A stretch of DNA of 64,000 nucleotides from Mycolicibacterium frederiksbergense (GTDB lineage: Bacteria > Actinomycetota > Actinomycetes > Mycobacteriales > Mycobacteriaceae). Shown here one piece after another: positions 46,503 to 59,303 of this stretch (positions are counted from its first letter, which is position 1; each line of letters starts with the position of its first letter). The position numbers were made by a program, and so were the translations under genes. Below the pieces are notes generated by a model. The model saw nothing but the letters and a program-made list of their open reading frames with translations. It was not told the origin of the DNA and did no database searches. The stretch is from the NCBI RefSeq assembly GCF_012223425.1, contig NZ_CP038799.1:2108001-2172000 (forward strand), in the 5' to 3' direction.

Positions 46503-47342
46503 GTGAGCGCACCGACCTCGAAACCTCAAGGTAACGGCGTCTTCTCACCCACAAGAGCGCAGATCAAGCAGCGCACACTGCGTACCGATGCGTGGTGGAA
46601 ATCGCCGCTGCTGACCGATCTCGGCTTCGCCGCGTTCGTCATCTATGCGACGGTGCGGGCGTTCCTGCAGAACAACTACTGGGTCGCCGACTACCACTAT
46701 CTGACGCCGTTCTACTCACCGTGCGTCGTGAAGTGGAACGAGGCGACCCAGTCCGGTTGTATCCCGGAGGCCAGCCACTTCGGCCAGATCCTGCCGGACG
46801 TGTGGTGGCTGCCCTACGCCGCGTTCTCGCTGCCGTTCCTGCTGCTGTTCCGGCTCACCTGCTACTACTACCGCGGCGCCTACTACCGGTCGGTCTGGCA
46901 GTCGCCGACCGCCTGCGCCGTGGCCGAGCCGCACGCCACGTACACCGGTGAGACCCGCCTGCCGCTGATCATCCAGAACACGCACCGGTACTTCTTCTAC
47001 ATCGCGGCCATCATCTCGGTGATCAACACCTACGACGCCATCCTGGCGTTCCGCTCGCCTACCGGATTCGGTTTCGGGCTGGGCAACATCGTGCTGCTCG
47101 TGAACGTCGTGATGCTGTGGGTCTACACGCTGTCGTGTCATTCGTGCCGGCACGTCGTCGGGGGACGGCTCAAGCACTTCTCCAAGCACCCGGTGCGGTA
47201 CTGGATGTGGGGACAGATCAGCAAGCTGAACACGCGGCACAAGCTGTACGCGTGGATCACCCTCGGCACCCTGATGTTCACCGACTTCTACATCATGCTG
47301 GTCGCCAGCGGAACCATCAGCGACCTGAGATTCATTGGCTGA
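46503..47342 (+). CDS. Succinate dehydrogenase Sdh1 membrane anchor, Rv0249c-like
   Basis: The 279-aa integral membrane subunit has five hydrophobic segments, with conserved His residues in SCHSCRHVVGGRLKHF and NTHRYFFYIAAI that fit heme or quinone binding. It anchors SdhA and SdhB and passes electrons to menaquinone. The GTG start follows a GAGGAA site and it is the first of three sdh genes. Other mycobacteria have the same one-gene anchor. Confidence 0.9.
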   Translation: MSAPTSKPQGNGVFSPTRAQIKQRTLRTDAWWKSPLLTDLGFAAFVIYATVRAFLQNNYWVADYHYLTPFYSPCVVKWNEATQSGCIPEASHFGQILPDVWWLPYAAFSLPFLLLFRLTCYYYRGAYYRSVWQSPTACAVAEPHATYTGETRLPLIIQNTHRYFFYIAAIISVINTYDAILAFRSPTGFGFGLGNIVLLVNVVMLWVYTLSCHSCRHVVGGRLKHFSKHPVRYWMWGQISKLNTRHKLYAWITLGTLMFTDFYIMLVASGTISDLRFIG

Positions 47343-47383
47343 CAAGGCCATCAGACCCAAATCAACAGTAGTGAGGATCTTGA

Positions 47384-49294
47384 ATGGGTGACCTGGAACG
47401 GCACGCCTACGACGTCGTCGTGATCGGTGCCGGCGGGGCGGGGCTGCGCGCGGTGATCGAGGCCCGCGAACGCGGCCTGCGGGTGGCGGTGGTGACCAAA
47501 TCGCTGTTCGGCAAGGCGCACACCGTGATGGCCGAGGGCGGCTGCGCGGCGGCGATGCGCAATGTGAACACCAAGGACAGCTGGCAGGTGCACTTCGGTG
47601 ACACCATGCGCGGCGGCAAGTTCCTGAACAACTGGCGGATGGCCGAACTGCACGCCCAGGAAGCCCCGGACCGGGTCTGGGAACTGGAAACCTATGGGGC
47701 GCTGTTCGATCGCACCAAGGACGGCCGGATCAGCCAACGCAACTTCGGTGGCCACACCTACCCGCGGCTGGCTCACGTCGGTGACCGGACCGGCCTGGAG
47801 ATCATCCGCACCCTGCAGCAGAAGATCGTGTCCCTGCAGCAGGAGGACTTCCGGGAAACCGGGGACTACGAAGCCCGCATCCGGGTCTTCCACGAATGCT
47901 CGATCACCGAGCTGATCCTGGACGACGGGGCCGTCGCGGGAGCCTTCGGATACTGGCGCGAGACCGGCGAGTTCATCCTGTTCGAGGCGCCTGCGGTGGT
48001 GCTGGCCACCGGCGGAATCGGCAAATCCTTCAAGGTGTCGTCGAACTCGTGGGAGTACACCGGCGACGGCCACGCCCTGGCGCTGCGCGCCGGTTCGGGC
48101 CTGATCAACATGGAGTTCATCCAGTTCCACCCGACCGGCATGGTCTGGCCGCTGTCGGTGAAGGGCATCCTGGTCACCGAGGGTGTGCGCGGTGACGGCG
48201 GAGTCCTGAAGAACTCCGAGGGCAAGCGCTTCATGTTCGACTACATCCCCGACGTCTTCAAGGGCCAGTACGCCGAGTCCGAGGAAGAAGCCGACCAGTG
48301 GCTCAAGGACAACGACTCCGCGCGCCGCACCCCTGATCTGCTGCCCCGCGACGAGGTGGCCCGCGCCATCAACGAAGAGGTGAAGGCCGGCCGCGGCAGC
48401 CCGCACGGCGGGGTCTACCTCGACATCGCCTCCCGGATGCCCGCCGAGGAGATCAAACGACGGCTGCCGTCGATGTATCACCAGTTCATCGAGCTGGCCG
48501 AGGTCGACATCACCAAGGACGAGATGGAGGTCGGTCCGACCTGCCACTACGTGATGGGCGGCATCGAGGTCGACCCCGACAGCGGCGGCGCGGCCACCCC
48601 CGGCCTGTTCGCCGCGGGCGAGTGCTCCGGCGGCATGCACGGCTCCAACCGGCTCGGCGGCAACTCGCTGTCGGATCTGCTGGTGTTCGGTCGCCGGGCC
48701 GGGCTCGGAGCTTCGGACTACGTGCGGTCACTGGCCGACCGGCCCTCGGTCACCGACGACGCCCTCGCCGCGGCGACCCAACTGGCGCTGGACCCGTTCA
48801 CGCCGAAGGCCAACGCCGAGAACCCCTATACCCTGCATGCCGAACTGCAGCAGTCGATGAACGACCTGGCGGGCATCATCCGCAAGGAGGCTGAACTGCA
48901 GGAGGCGCTGGCCAAGATCGACGAGCTCAAGGCGCGTTACGCCAACGTCGTCGTCGAGGGCGGCCGCGTCTTCAACCCGGGCTGGCACCTGGCCATCGAC
49001 ATGCGCAACATGCTGCTGGTCAGCGAGTGCGTGGCCAAGGCGGCGCTGCAGCGCACCGAGAGCCGTGGCGGGCACACCCGTGATGACCATCCGCAGATGG
49101 ACTCGCATTGGCGCAACAAGCTGCTGGTCTGCCGTGCGGTCGCCGACGACCATCAGGTCGTCCCGGACATCACCGTCGAGGCGGAACAGCAGCCGGTGAT
49201 GCGGCCGGATCTGCTGGCCACCTTCGAGCTGTCCGAGCTGGAGAAGTACTACACCGAAGACCAACTGGCCGAACACCCCGAGCGGAAGGGCTGA
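47384..49294 (+). CDS. sdhA: Succinate dehydrogenase Sdh1 flavoprotein subunit
   Basis: The 636-aa subunit has the FAD motif VIGAGGAGLRAVIEARERGL, the flavin-linking His in KAHTVMAEGG and the substrate region FIQFHPTGMV. The C-terminal signature GGMHGSNRLGGNSL is also present. It oxidises succinate to fumarate on the cytoplasmic face. It lies 41 bp after the anchor gene and 2 bp before sdhB. Length and order equal the Rv0248c locus. Confidence 0.96.
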   Translation: MGDLERHAYDVVVIGAGGAGLRAVIEARERGLRVAVVTKSLFGKAHTVMAEGGCAAAMRNVNTKDSWQVHFGDTMRGGKFLNNWRMAELHAQEAPDRVWELETYGALFDRTKDGRISQRNFGGHTYPRLAHVGDRTGLEIIRTLQQKIVSLQQEDFRETGDYEARIRVFHECSITELILDDGAVAGAFGYWRETGEFILFEAPAVVLATGGIGKSFKVSSNSWEYTGDGHALALRAGSGLINMEFIQFHPTGMVWPLSVKGILVTEGVRGDGGVLKNSEGKRFMFDYIPDVFKGQYAESEEEADQWLKDNDSARRTPDLLPRDEVARAINEEVKAGRGSPHGGVYLDIASRMPAEEIKRRLPSMYHQFIELAEVDITKDEMEVGPTCHYVMGGIEVDPDSGGAATPGLFAAGECSGGMHGSNRLGGNSLSDLLVFGRRAGLGASDYVRSLADRPSVTDDALAAATQLALDPFTPKANAENPYTLHAELQQSMNDLAGIIRKEAELQEALAKIDELKARYANVVVEGGRVFNPGWHLAIDMRNMLLVSECVAKAALQRTESRGGHTRDDHPQMDSHWRNKLLVCRAVADDHQVVPDITVEAEQQPVMRPDLLATFELSELEKYYTEDQLAEHPERKG

Positions 49295-49296
49295 CC

Positions 49297-50046
49297 ATGG
49301 CTGCCTACAACGCGAAGCTACGGGTCTGGCGCGGCGACCCGTCCGGCGGCGAACTGCAGGACTACACGGTCGAGGTCAACGACGGTGAAGTGGTGCTCGA
49401 CATCGTCCATCGGCTGCAGGCCACCCAGGCCGGCGATCTCGCGGTGCGCTGGAACTGCAAGGCCGGCAAGTGTGGTTCCTGCTCGGCGGAGATCAACGGT
49501 CGCCCGCGGCTGCTGTGCATGACGCGGATGTCCACGTTCGACGAGAACGAGACCGTCACCATCACCCCGTTGCGGACCTTCCCGGTGATGCGCGACCTGG
49601 TGACCGACGTGTCCTTCAACTACGAGAAGGCACGCCAGATCCCGTCGTTCACCCCTCCCAAGGATCTGCAACCGGGCGAGTACCGCATGCAGCAGGAGGA
49701 CGTGAACCGCAGCCAGGAGTTCCGAAAGTGCATCGAGTGCTTCCTGTGCCAGAACGTGTGCCACGTGGTGCGTGACCACGAGGAGAACAAGGAGAGCTTC
49801 GCGGGTCCGCGATTCCACATGCGCATCGCCGAGCTGGACATGCATCCGCTGGACACCGTGGACCGCAAAGACATGGCCCAGGAGGAGCACGGGCTGGGCC
49901 TGTGCAACATCACCAAGTGCTGCACCGAGGTGTGCCCCGAACACATCAAGATCACCGACAATGCGCTGATCCCGATGAAGGAACGCGTCGCCGATCGCAA
50001 GTACGACCCGATCGTCTGGCTGGGAAACAAGCTTTTCCGGCGGTAG
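49297..50046 (+). CDS. sdhB: Succinate dehydrogenase Sdh1 iron-sulfur subunit
   Basis: The 249-aa subunit carries the [2Fe-2S] ligands in CKAGKCGSCS...RPRLLC and the [4Fe-4S]/[3Fe-4S] ligands in CIECFLCQNVCHV and CNITKCCTEVCPEH. It transfers electrons from SdhA to the membrane anchor. The ATG at 49297 lies 2 bp after sdhA. A hairpin follows the stop. Confidence 0.96.
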   Translation: MAAYNAKLRVWRGDPSGGELQDYTVEVNDGEVVLDIVHRLQATQAGDLAVRWNCKAGKCGSCSAEINGRPRLLCMTRMSTFDENETVTITPLRTFPVMRDLVTDVSFNYEKARQIPSFTPPKDLQPGEYRMQQEDVNRSQEFRKCIECFLCQNVCHVVRDHEENKESFAGPRFHMRIAELDMHPLDTVDRKDMAQEEHGLGLCNITKCCTEVCPEHIKITDNALIPMKERVADRKYDPIVWLGNKLFRR

Positions 50047-50049
50047 GGA

Positions 50050-50112
50050 CGTTGACTCTGCGCCCACGGTGCAGAAGTACGAGTAGCTCGCGCCCAGAGC
50101 GCAGAGTCAACG
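50050..50112 (+). terminator. Hairpin after the sdh operon
   Basis: CGTTGACTCTGCGC (50050-50063) pairs perfectly with GCGCAGAGTCAACG (50099-50112) across 35 bases that contain further short complementarity. It starts 4 bp after the sdhB stop. It may be a copy of a dispersed mycobacterial palindrome. Confidence 0.65.
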
Positions 50113-50179
50113 CCTGTGCGTGGCGCGCCATCGGGCGTACGGTTGTGACAGCGGCCAATCAACCCTGAAGAGGCACAGC

Positions 50180-50341
50180 ATGTCACAACGAGAAACGATC
50201 AGCGTCAACGATATTCGCACCGCGATCCGGGAGCTCACCGCCCGCGCGGAACTCGCTCGCAAGGAAGGCAGGCCGGCGGATGCCGCCGAACTGGAGCAGC
50301 GGGTCGCGAAGTACCGCGACGAGCTGGGATCGCGGCCGTAG
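50180..50341 (+). CDS. Small helical hypothetical protein
   Basis: This 53-aa protein (SQRETISVNDIRTAIRELTA...) is strongly helical and charged. GAAGAGG stands 7 bases before the ATG, and codon use is mycobacterial. No family is recognised. It stands between the sdh hairpin and the flavin reductase. Confidence 0.6.
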   Translation: MSQRETISVNDIRTAIRELTARAELARKEGRPADAAELEQRVAKYRDELGSRP

Positions 50342-50390
50342 GCGAACGCCGATCTAGCAGCGAGGTACGCGCTGCGCCGAGAAGTGCGGC

Positions 50391-52784
<2,394 letters not shown>

Positions 52785-52796
52785 CCAGCGCCCGCG

Positions 52797-53429
52797 ATGT
52801 GGATCACCCTGCTGGTCATGGCCGTCGCCGTCAGCCTCGAACCGTTCCGCATCGGGATGTCGGTGCTGATGCTCAACCGCCCACGGCCCCTGCTGCAACT
52901 CACCGCCTTCCTGTGCGGTGGCTTCCTGATGGGCCTGACCGTGGGCGCAGTGGTGCTGTTTCTGCTCGAAACACGCTTGGAGTCAGCCCATTTCACGCTG
53001 CCGCGGGTACAGATCGGGATCGGCGTGCTGGCCCTGCTGGTGGCCGCGTTCTTGGCGGTCACCACCGGACGCCCGCGTACACCGCCGGCCTGGCTGAGCC
53101 GGCTGCTCGACGGTCAATCCCTGTGGGTCGCCGGGGCGGCCGGGCTCGGAATCGCGCTACCCTCGGTCGACTACCTGGCCGCGCTGGCCGTCATCGGCAC
53201 CGCCGACATCAGCCCGACGACGCGGCTCGCGGCACTGCTGATCTTCAACGTGGTCGCCTTCGCCCTCGTCGAGATCCCGCTGCTGGCTTACCTTGTCGCG
53301 CCGGAACGCACCCGCGCGCGGCTCACGGCACTCAACGACTGGGTGCGCGCCCGGGGGCGGCGCGGGATGGCCGTGCTGGTCGCGGTGGTCGGTGTGGTGC
53401 TGCTCGCGGTGGGCCTGGCCGGGTTGTGA
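52797..53429 (+). CDS. gap: Gap-like glycolipid-addressing membrane protein
   Basis: The 210-aa integral membrane protein has about six hydrophobic segments. It starts WITLLVMAVAVSLEPFRIGM, typical of the Gap proteins that mycobacteria use to bring glycolipids to the surface. It is in one operon with the FAAL gene and convergent with the PE-PPE gene. Confidence 0.85.
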   Translation: MWITLLVMAVAVSLEPFRIGMSVLMLNRPRPLLQLTAFLCGGFLMGLTVGAVVLFLLETRLESAHFTLPRVQIGIGVLALLVAAFLAVTTGRPRTPPAWLSRLLDGQSLWVAGAAGLGIALPSVDYLAALAVIGTADISPTTRLAALLIFNVVAFALVEIPLLAYLVAPERTRARLTALNDWVRARGRRGMAVLVAVVGVVLLAVGLAGL

Positions 53430-53432
53430 CCG

Positions 53433-54566
53433 CTAGGTGGGCGGGTTGTTGAGCACGTACTGCAGGCCGGCCATCAACTGCGACACCGGATCCGCACCGC
53501 CACCGAACGCGGCCTGGGTGGCCGGGGCGGTGACCTCGGCCGGGTCGTAGCCGTTCACCGGGTCCACCGTGATGGGCGCCGTCAAGGGATCGTCGTTGCG
53601 CGTATAACCGGCGTCCACATAGGGTTTCAGCACGTTGTCGAGTTCGATGAGGGTCTTCTGATCGACCCCGAGGTACTTGAACGGCAGCACCAGCGGCAGG
53701 TGCTCCTCGGGGATCATGTACGTCGTCGTCCGCGCACCCCGGGAGTTGACCGTCGTCCGGATGTTCTGCGGCGGCACCATGCTCGGGTTGGTGAACGCGA
53801 CCGCGGTGTGGCCGGTCGCCAGCCCGACGATCGCATTGGCGACCGAGATCCAGTTGTCCGAACGCTGCGGCCAGTCCGCGATGCTGTCGTAGGCGGAGAC
53901 GAACAGATGGGTGTCGTACTGGCTCTCCACCGGGGCGGGCATCCGGTAGTCGAGCGAGGGCACCACACTGCCGACGGGGAAGTTCTGGCTCAGAAAGCTC
54001 TCACCGAAGGCGTGCTTGCCGACCGGATTCCCGTAGGTCGCGAAGCTCAGCTGATCCGGCGGCGGGGCCGTCGGATCGTTGGCCAGCCGCGCCTTCACGT
54101 CATCGAGAACCGACGCACCCTCGGACAGGCCGATGGCCATGCCCGGGCCGCCGGATTTGATGGCGGCCAGCAGATTGGGCCCGCCGACGTCGATGGACTC
54201 GCCGTAGCTGGGGCCGTCGATGCCGAGGCCCGGGAAGTTGTCGTCGAGGCGTCCGATACCGGGGAACAGCCGCTCCAGCGTGTGGCCCTGGACCTGGCCC
54301 GCGGGGTAGTCCACGATCTGCCGGTTCAGGTCCGGGAACCATTCGGCGCCGGTGCGCATGATGTATTCGTCGTACGGGATGCCGAGCACGTGTGCACCGC
54401 CGAGGGCGTAGCCGCGGCCCTCGATGGTGCGGGCGGCGCCGGGACCTGCCGGGCCGGGAACCGCCGGGCCGGGCGGCGGTTCGTCGGCGGTGGCGATCCC
54501 GACACCCAGCGGACCGGAGACACCGATGGTCAGCAGCGCGGTGGCCGCCGCGAGTAGCTTCCTCAT
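53433..54566 (-). CDS. PE-PPE-domain alpha/beta hydrolase, probable glycolipid acyltransferase
   Basis: The 377-aa protein has a signal peptide (1-27, ending IATADE) and a Pro-rich stretch, then a PE-PPE serine hydrolase domain with the nucleophile in GLSEGAS. Related proteins (Chp1, Chp2) transfer acyl groups between trehalose lipids outside the membrane. In the trehalose polyphleate locus a PE-type protein does the final acyl transfers. It overlaps the MmpL gene by 4 bp. Confidence 0.88.
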   Translation of the reverse strand: MRKLLAAATALLTIGVSGPLGVGIATADEPPPGPAVPGPAGPGAARTIEGRGYALGGAHVLGIPYDEYIMRTGAEWFPDLNRQIVDYPAGQVQGHTLERLFPGIGRLDDNFPGLGIDGPSYGESIDVGGPNLLAAIKSGGPGMAIGLSEGASVLDDVKARLANDPTAPPPDQLSFATYGNPVGKHAFGESFLSQNFPVGSVVPSLDYRMPAPVESQYDTHLFVSAYDSIADWPQRSDNWISVANAIVGLATGHTAVAFTNPSMVPPQNIRTTVNSRGARTTTYMIPEEHLPLVLPFKYLGVDQKTLIELDNVLKPYVDAGYTRNDDPLTAPITVDPVNGYDPAEVTAPATQAAFGGGADPVSQLMAGLQYVLNNPPT

Positions 54567-57541
54567 GCTCTACTGCTCCCTCGCGCTGTGGGTCGAGACG
54601 GCCACCAGTTCGCCTTTCCGACCAGCGTAGCCATGGCGGGCACGGTGACGGTCCGGACGAGGAAGGTGTCCAGCAAGATGCCGATGCCGATGACGAACCC
54701 GCCCTGCACCACAGTACCGATGCTGGAGAACAGCAGGCCCCACATGGACGCGGCGAAGATCAGGCCCGCCGCGGTGATGACACCGCCGGTCGAGCTCAGC
54801 GTGCGGATGATGCCGAACCTGCCCAGCGGCGCTTCGTCGCGCATCCGTGAGACGAGCAGCAGGTTGTAGTCCGCACCGACGGCGACGAGCACCACGAACG
54901 CCAGTGGCGGCACCGACCAGTGCAATTGCTGGTCGAGGATCACCTGGAACAGCAGCACACCGAGTCCGAGCGCGGCGAAGTACGAGATCACCACCGAACC
55001 CACCAGATACAGCGGCGCGATGACCGCCCGCAGCAACAGGGACAGCACCACCAACACCACCAAGATCGTCACGATGACGATGAACCGGATGTCGTTCTCG
55101 TAGTAGTCGCGGGTGTCGGCCAGCGCCACCGGATACCCACCCATCGACACCGAGGCATCCGCCAGCTCGGTGTTCGGCAGGGCGCTGCGCGCGGCGTCCT
55201 CGATGGCGCCGACCTGATCCATCGCGGCCGGGCCGAACGGGTCGAGTTTGGTGAACACCAGATAGCGCGCCGAGTGCCCGTCCGGTGAGACATAGGCCTT
55301 GGTGGCCGCCTTGAAATCCTCCAGCTGCAGGATCTCGGGCGGGATGTTGAACCCGGCCATGGCGGGCGAGCCGGCGTTCTCGGCCATGGTCAGCAGGAAG
55401 GCCGCGGCCTGGTCGAGCCCGGTGCGCATCACCTTGATCTGCTCGACGATCTGATCCACCCCGTCGGCCACCTGCCGGCTGCCGCTGGCCGAACGTTCGG
55501 CGCCCTGCTGGAGCTGGGCCAGCGTCGCCTCGGCACCGGCCGGGCTGTCCAATCCCATCGCCTGCATCGCCTTGGTGAGCCGGGTGAATGCGGTGCCGAC
55601 CTGCTGCAGCGCCGCGTTGAGGGACTGGCGGTCCTGCAGCGACTCCAGCTGCCCGGCCAGATCCTCGATCTCGGCGAGGGTGCCGTCATTGCGGGCCGCG
55701 GCGAGCCGGGACAGGTGGATGCGGGTCTGGCTGCAGGAGGGGTCCAGATCGCAGACCACGTTGCCGTGCAGGGCCGTCAGTACCGGCGGGACCCAGGCGA
55801 ACATGTCCCTGGTCGCCATCAGGTTCACACCCATGGAGTTGCCGAGCCGGTTGATGGCGGCCACCAGTTTGGCCGCCACGTCGACGTTGCGGACCAGCTT
55901 GTCGCCGCCGTACTGGCCGCGCAGCGCGGCGAACGCGTCGACCATCTGCTGAAGGCTGTCCGCGATATCGGTGACCTGGCCGCGCACATCGGACAGGCCC
56001 CCGGCCAGGGTGTTGGCTCCCGAGGACAACCGGTTCATATCGGCGGTGCCGTCGGTGATCATCTTCGCGCCGTCGGCGAGCCGGGTCCCGACGATGCCGG
56101 CCTGGTAGGTGGCCCGGAACTCGGGCGGCACCGACCCCAGCGGCCGGGTGATACCGCTGACCATCTGGATGTCGGGCAGTTGGGCGATCCGCTCGGCCAG
56201 CTGCTCCAGGTCGGCGAGCGCCTCCGGATTGCGCAGATCCTTCGCCGACCGGATCAGCACGTAGGACGGGATGGACTGGTTGATGTCGAAGTGCTTCTCC
56301 AGCGCCGCATATCCCAGCGAGCTGGGTTCCGAGGCCGCGACCGCCTTGCGGTCGTCGTAGTTGAACGTCGCGAAACCGGCGAGACCGGCCAGCAGGAACA
56401 GCACCAGCAGGCTGCCCACCAGATGTGCCCACGGCCGACGGACGATGCGCACACCCGAGCGTCGCCACAGCCGGGAGGTCACGTCCTTGCGGGGTTTGAT
56501 CCAGCCACGCGGGCCGACGACGGCCAGCAGGGCGGGCAGCAGCGTCATCGCGGCCAGGTAGGCGACACCGACGCCGACCGCCGAGGACACCCCGACGGTG
56601 GAGAACACGCCCATCTTGGCGAAGCTGATGCCGAGGAAGGTGACGCCGACAGTGGCCGCCGAGGCGGTGATCACCTTGCCCACCGACCCCAGCGCCTTGC
56701 GGACCGCGTCGTGGTTGTCCTCGCCCGTCCGCACGTAATCGTGGTAACGGCTGATCAGGAAGACGGCGTAGTCGGTGCCCGCGCCGAAGATGATCGCGCT
56801 GAGCAGGATCATCGCCTGGTTGGAGACCCCGAGGCCGGTGAACTCGGACAGCGCGGCGACTGTCGACTGCGCGATCACCAGCGACATCCCGATACCGGCC
56901 AGCGGCAACAGCATGGTCACCGGGTTGCGGTACACCACCAGCAACACCAGTAGCACCAGCACCGCGATGGCGAGCTCGATCGGCAGCCGGTCCTTCTCAC
57001 CCGCGACGGTGAGGTCGGCGACGGTGGCAGCCGGACCGGCGAGATGGACCTCCAGTGGGCCGCCGGCGGTGGTCCGCTCGATGAGATCGGAGACCTGATT
57101 GAACGACGTGTAGGACTGCGGCGTGCCCAGCGCGCCGGCCAGGCCAACCGGCAGCACCCAGGACTTGTCGTCCGCACTGGTCAGCGTGGAACGCAGGGCA
57201 GGTGTGCCGATGAACTCCTGCAACATGACGACGTTCTGTTGGTCGTCGCGCAGGGCGTCCACCAGCTTGGCGTAGGTCTCCTCGTGCTCGGGGCCCAGCC
57301 CGTCCTCGTCGGTCAGCACGACCAGCAGCAGATCGTCGGTGCCCGGTTCCTGGAACGCCTCCTCCATCTGGCGGGCCGCGACGCTGGACGGCGCATCCGC
57401 GGGCAGCATCGAGAGCGGGTTCTTCTGGGCCATCTCGTTGAGGCTGGGCACCGTCAGCGGCAGTGCCACCGCCAGCGCGATCCAGATCCCGATCACGGCC
57501 AGGGGCCACCGCACGACGAAATCGGCTAGCCGTCGCAACAC
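54563..57541 (-). CDS. mmpL10: MmpL10-type RND lipid transporter
   Basis: The 992-aa transporter has 11-12 membrane segments in two bundles (first segment [20 protein letters not shown]), two large periplasmic domains and the RND proton-relay region with [26 protein letters not shown] (given in two parts: [27 protein letters not shown]) and [13 protein letters not shown]. It exports the acylated trehalose precursor. The GTG at 57541 gives the usual N-terminus; an ATG at 57589 is in frame. It lies between papA and PE-PPE in one operon. Confidence 0.93.
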   Translation of the reverse strand: MLRRLADFVVRWPLAVIGIWIALAVALPLTVPSLNEMAQKNPLSMLPADAPSSVAARQMEEAFQEPGTDDLLLVVLTDEDGLGPEHEETYAKLVDALRDDQQNVVMLQEFIGTPALRSTLTSADDKSWVLPVGLAGALGTPQSYTSFNQVSDLIERTTAGGPLEVHLAGPAATVADLTVAGEKDRLPIELAIAVLVLLVLLVVYRNPVTMLLPLAGIGMSLVIAQSTVAALSEFTGLGVSNQAMILLSAIIFGAGTDYAVFLISRYHDYVRTGEDNHDAVRKALGSVGKVITASAATVGVTFLGISFAKMGVFSTVGVSSAVGVGVAYLAAMTLLPALLAVVGPRGWIKPRKDVTSRLWRRSGVRIVRRPWAHLVGSLLVLFLLAGLAGFATFNYDDRKAVAASEPSSLGYAALEKHFDINQSIPSYVLIRSAKDLRNPEALADLEQLAERIAQLPDIQMVSGITRPLGSVPPEFRATYQAGIVGTRLADGAKMITDGTADMNRLSSGANTLAGGLSDVRGQVTDIADSLQQMVDAFAALRGQYGGDKLVRNVDVAAKLVAAINRLGNSMGVNLMATRDMFAWVPPVLTALHGNVVCDLDPSCSQTRIHLSRLAAARNDGTLAEIEDLAGQLESLQDRQSLNAALQQVGTAFTRLTKAMQAMGLDSPAGAEATLAQLQQGAERSASGSRQVADGVDQIVEQIKVMRTGLDQAAAFLLTMAENAGSPAMAGFNIPPEILQLEDFKAATKAYVSPDGHSARYLVFTKLDPFGPAAMDQVGAIEDAARSALPNTELADASVSMGGYPVALADTRDYYENDIRFIVIVTILVVLVVLSLLLRAVIAPLYLVGSVVISYFAALGLGVLLFQVILDQQLHWSVPPLAFVVLVAVGADYNLLLVSRMRDEAPLGRFGIIRTLSSTGGVITAAGLIFAASMWGLLFSSIGTVVQGGFVIGIGILLDTFLVRTVTVPAMATLVGKANWWPSRPTARGSSRA

Positions 57542-57592
57542 ACACCCCCTGGAGATACCGACCCGGAACCACCCACCGGCAGATCCCACCGC

Positions 57593-59014
57593 TCAGGCAA
57601 AACGGCCCCAGTCCCCGCTGTCGGCGACCTGCTCGATCACGGATTTCATGGTGGCGATATAGCGGGCAACCGACTTATGGGCCACCTCGTTGTCCGGGAA
57701 CATCACCGCCATTGCCGTACCGGCCTCGTACCGGAAGACATAGATGGTGAGCTGGTAGGAGAACCGGCCGTCGGAATAGATGCCGATATTGTTCGAATAG
57801 CCCATCTCGGCTGCCGCGAGTACCGCATTCAATGGTGCGGCGCCACCGTGCAGGAAGTTCGACACCGGAAAATTCGGTCCCGGTTTGTCCAGCCACGGCG
57901 CCAATTCCAGCACCCGGTAATAGGGGACCCGCGCCAGGTTCAGACCCGAATCGAAGGAGGTCTGCGCCGACCATGCGGCCTCGGCGAAGGTCGTCGCCGC
58001 GATCGGCACGGTGATCGGGACCAGGCCGGTGAACCAGCCCTGGGTCATGAAATTGTCCGATGTGCGCCGGGTGTCACGCGGAGTGAGCCCGTAATAGGTT
58101 GCCGCGCCGGTCAACTCATGCTCGACCATGGCGGTACAGGCGTACAGGCCGCCGACGAAACGGGTTCCGGCCGCCGTGCAGGCCGCCTCGAAGCGGGCGG
58201 TCTGGTCCGCGTCGAGCAGCATCTCCCCGACCATGTCGGCAACCGTGGGCTCCAGCGGATTGCCCAGTGGCAGGGGAAATTCGGGCATGCTGCCGTTGTT
58301 GTTCTCGGCGAACTCGATCCAGGCCCGGACCTCCGGGGAATCCACGGTCAGTCCTGCCGTGTTCTCGCGTTCCTGAACGCAGAAATCGTCGAACCGACCG
58401 GCGTCCGGCAGCGCCATCGGCTGGCCGGTGGAAAGCAACGAGGTGTACATCCCGTGCGCCTCGAGCATGGTGATCCCGATCAGCGCCGCATCGCCGTGCA
58501 CATGGTCGATGGCGGCATAGAAATCGAAATGGTCTTCGCTCTGCACGATTCCGAAGGAGAAACAGCCCCACTCCAGCGGTGTGGGTATGTCGACAATGTG
58601 TTTGCGCGCGTCCACGGCGGTGATCTCGCCGTGGTTGACGGGTTCGAATTCGATATCGGCGGGGTCGGCGATGCTGTGCCGGACGATCTCACCGGAACCG
58701 TCGTATTCGAACCAGCTGCGGTAGGTGTCATGCCGGCGCAGATAATGGTTGAGCGCGTGATTCATCGCCGAGATATCGCACGTGCCAGGCACTTCACAGG
58801 TGGCGATGATCTGTCGTGAATAGTCCAGACCCTTGGCGTCCTGCTCATAGACCCCGCGGATGTGCTGGCCCTGCATATAGCTGACCGGGACGGCACTGAC
58901 CGGGGCCTGCCGGGCCTTCTCCATCGACTCGGTCGTGGGGTGCCAGGAGGTCACCACACCGGGGGCCGGCTTCCAGTCATCGATCGTGCCGATCGTGATC
59001 TTCCCGATTTGCAA
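57593..59014 (-). CDS. papA3: PapA3-type polyketide-associated acyltransferase
   Basis: The 473-aa enzyme has the condensation-domain fold and the catalytic H-x3-D in IDHVHGDAAL. Its C-terminus (FSYQLTIYVFRYEAGTAMAV) has the usual pattern. PapA proteins move fatty acyl groups from acyl-CoA or Pks carriers to trehalose. It is divergent from pks, with 289 bp between them that should hold both promoters, and leads the papA-mmpL-PE operon. Confidence 0.93.
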   Translation of the reverse strand: MQIGKITIGTIDDWKPAPGVVTSWHPTTESMEKARQAPVSAVPVSYMQGQHIRGVYEQDAKGLDYSRQIIATCEVPGTCDISAMNHALNHYLRRHDTYRSWFEYDGSGEIVRHSIADPADIEFEPVNHGEITAVDARKHIVDIPTPLEWGCFSFGIVQSEDHFDFYAAIDHVHGDAALIGITMLEAHGMYTSLLSTGQPMALPDAGRFDDFCVQERENTAGLTVDSPEVRAWIEFAENNNGSMPEFPLPLGNPLEPTVADMVGEMLLDADQTARFEAACTAAGTRFVGGLYACTAMVEHELTGAATYYGLTPRDTRRTSDNFMTQGWFTGLVPITVPIAATTFAEAAWSAQTSFDSGLNLARVPYYRVLELAPWLDKPGPNFPVSNFLHGGAAPLNAVLAAAEMGYSNNIGIYSDGRFSYQLTIYVFRYEAGTAMAVMFPDNEVAHKSVARYIATMKSVIEQVADSGDWGRFA

Positions 59015-59303
59015 GCTTTCCCTCCCGGGGTCTCCAGCGGCGGCGGTCCGGCAACACCGACGGCGACTTCACGATAGCGGCTGTCGGCACGGGGAGCGCC
59101 GGGCCACCATCGGGCTCAGCGGCAGATATGAAACCGCGTGCGGTAGCAACCTACATGCAATACTGACCGGCGAGTAAGGTACCGGCCGTTGCTGTCGGCA
59201 GATAGCGGGCCGTGGCCGTTCAACGGACTGTGCGCGGCCCTTACCGATGGCACCGAAATCTCATCATCGGCAGTTCATCGGATCGACGCGGGGAGTACAC
59301 CTG

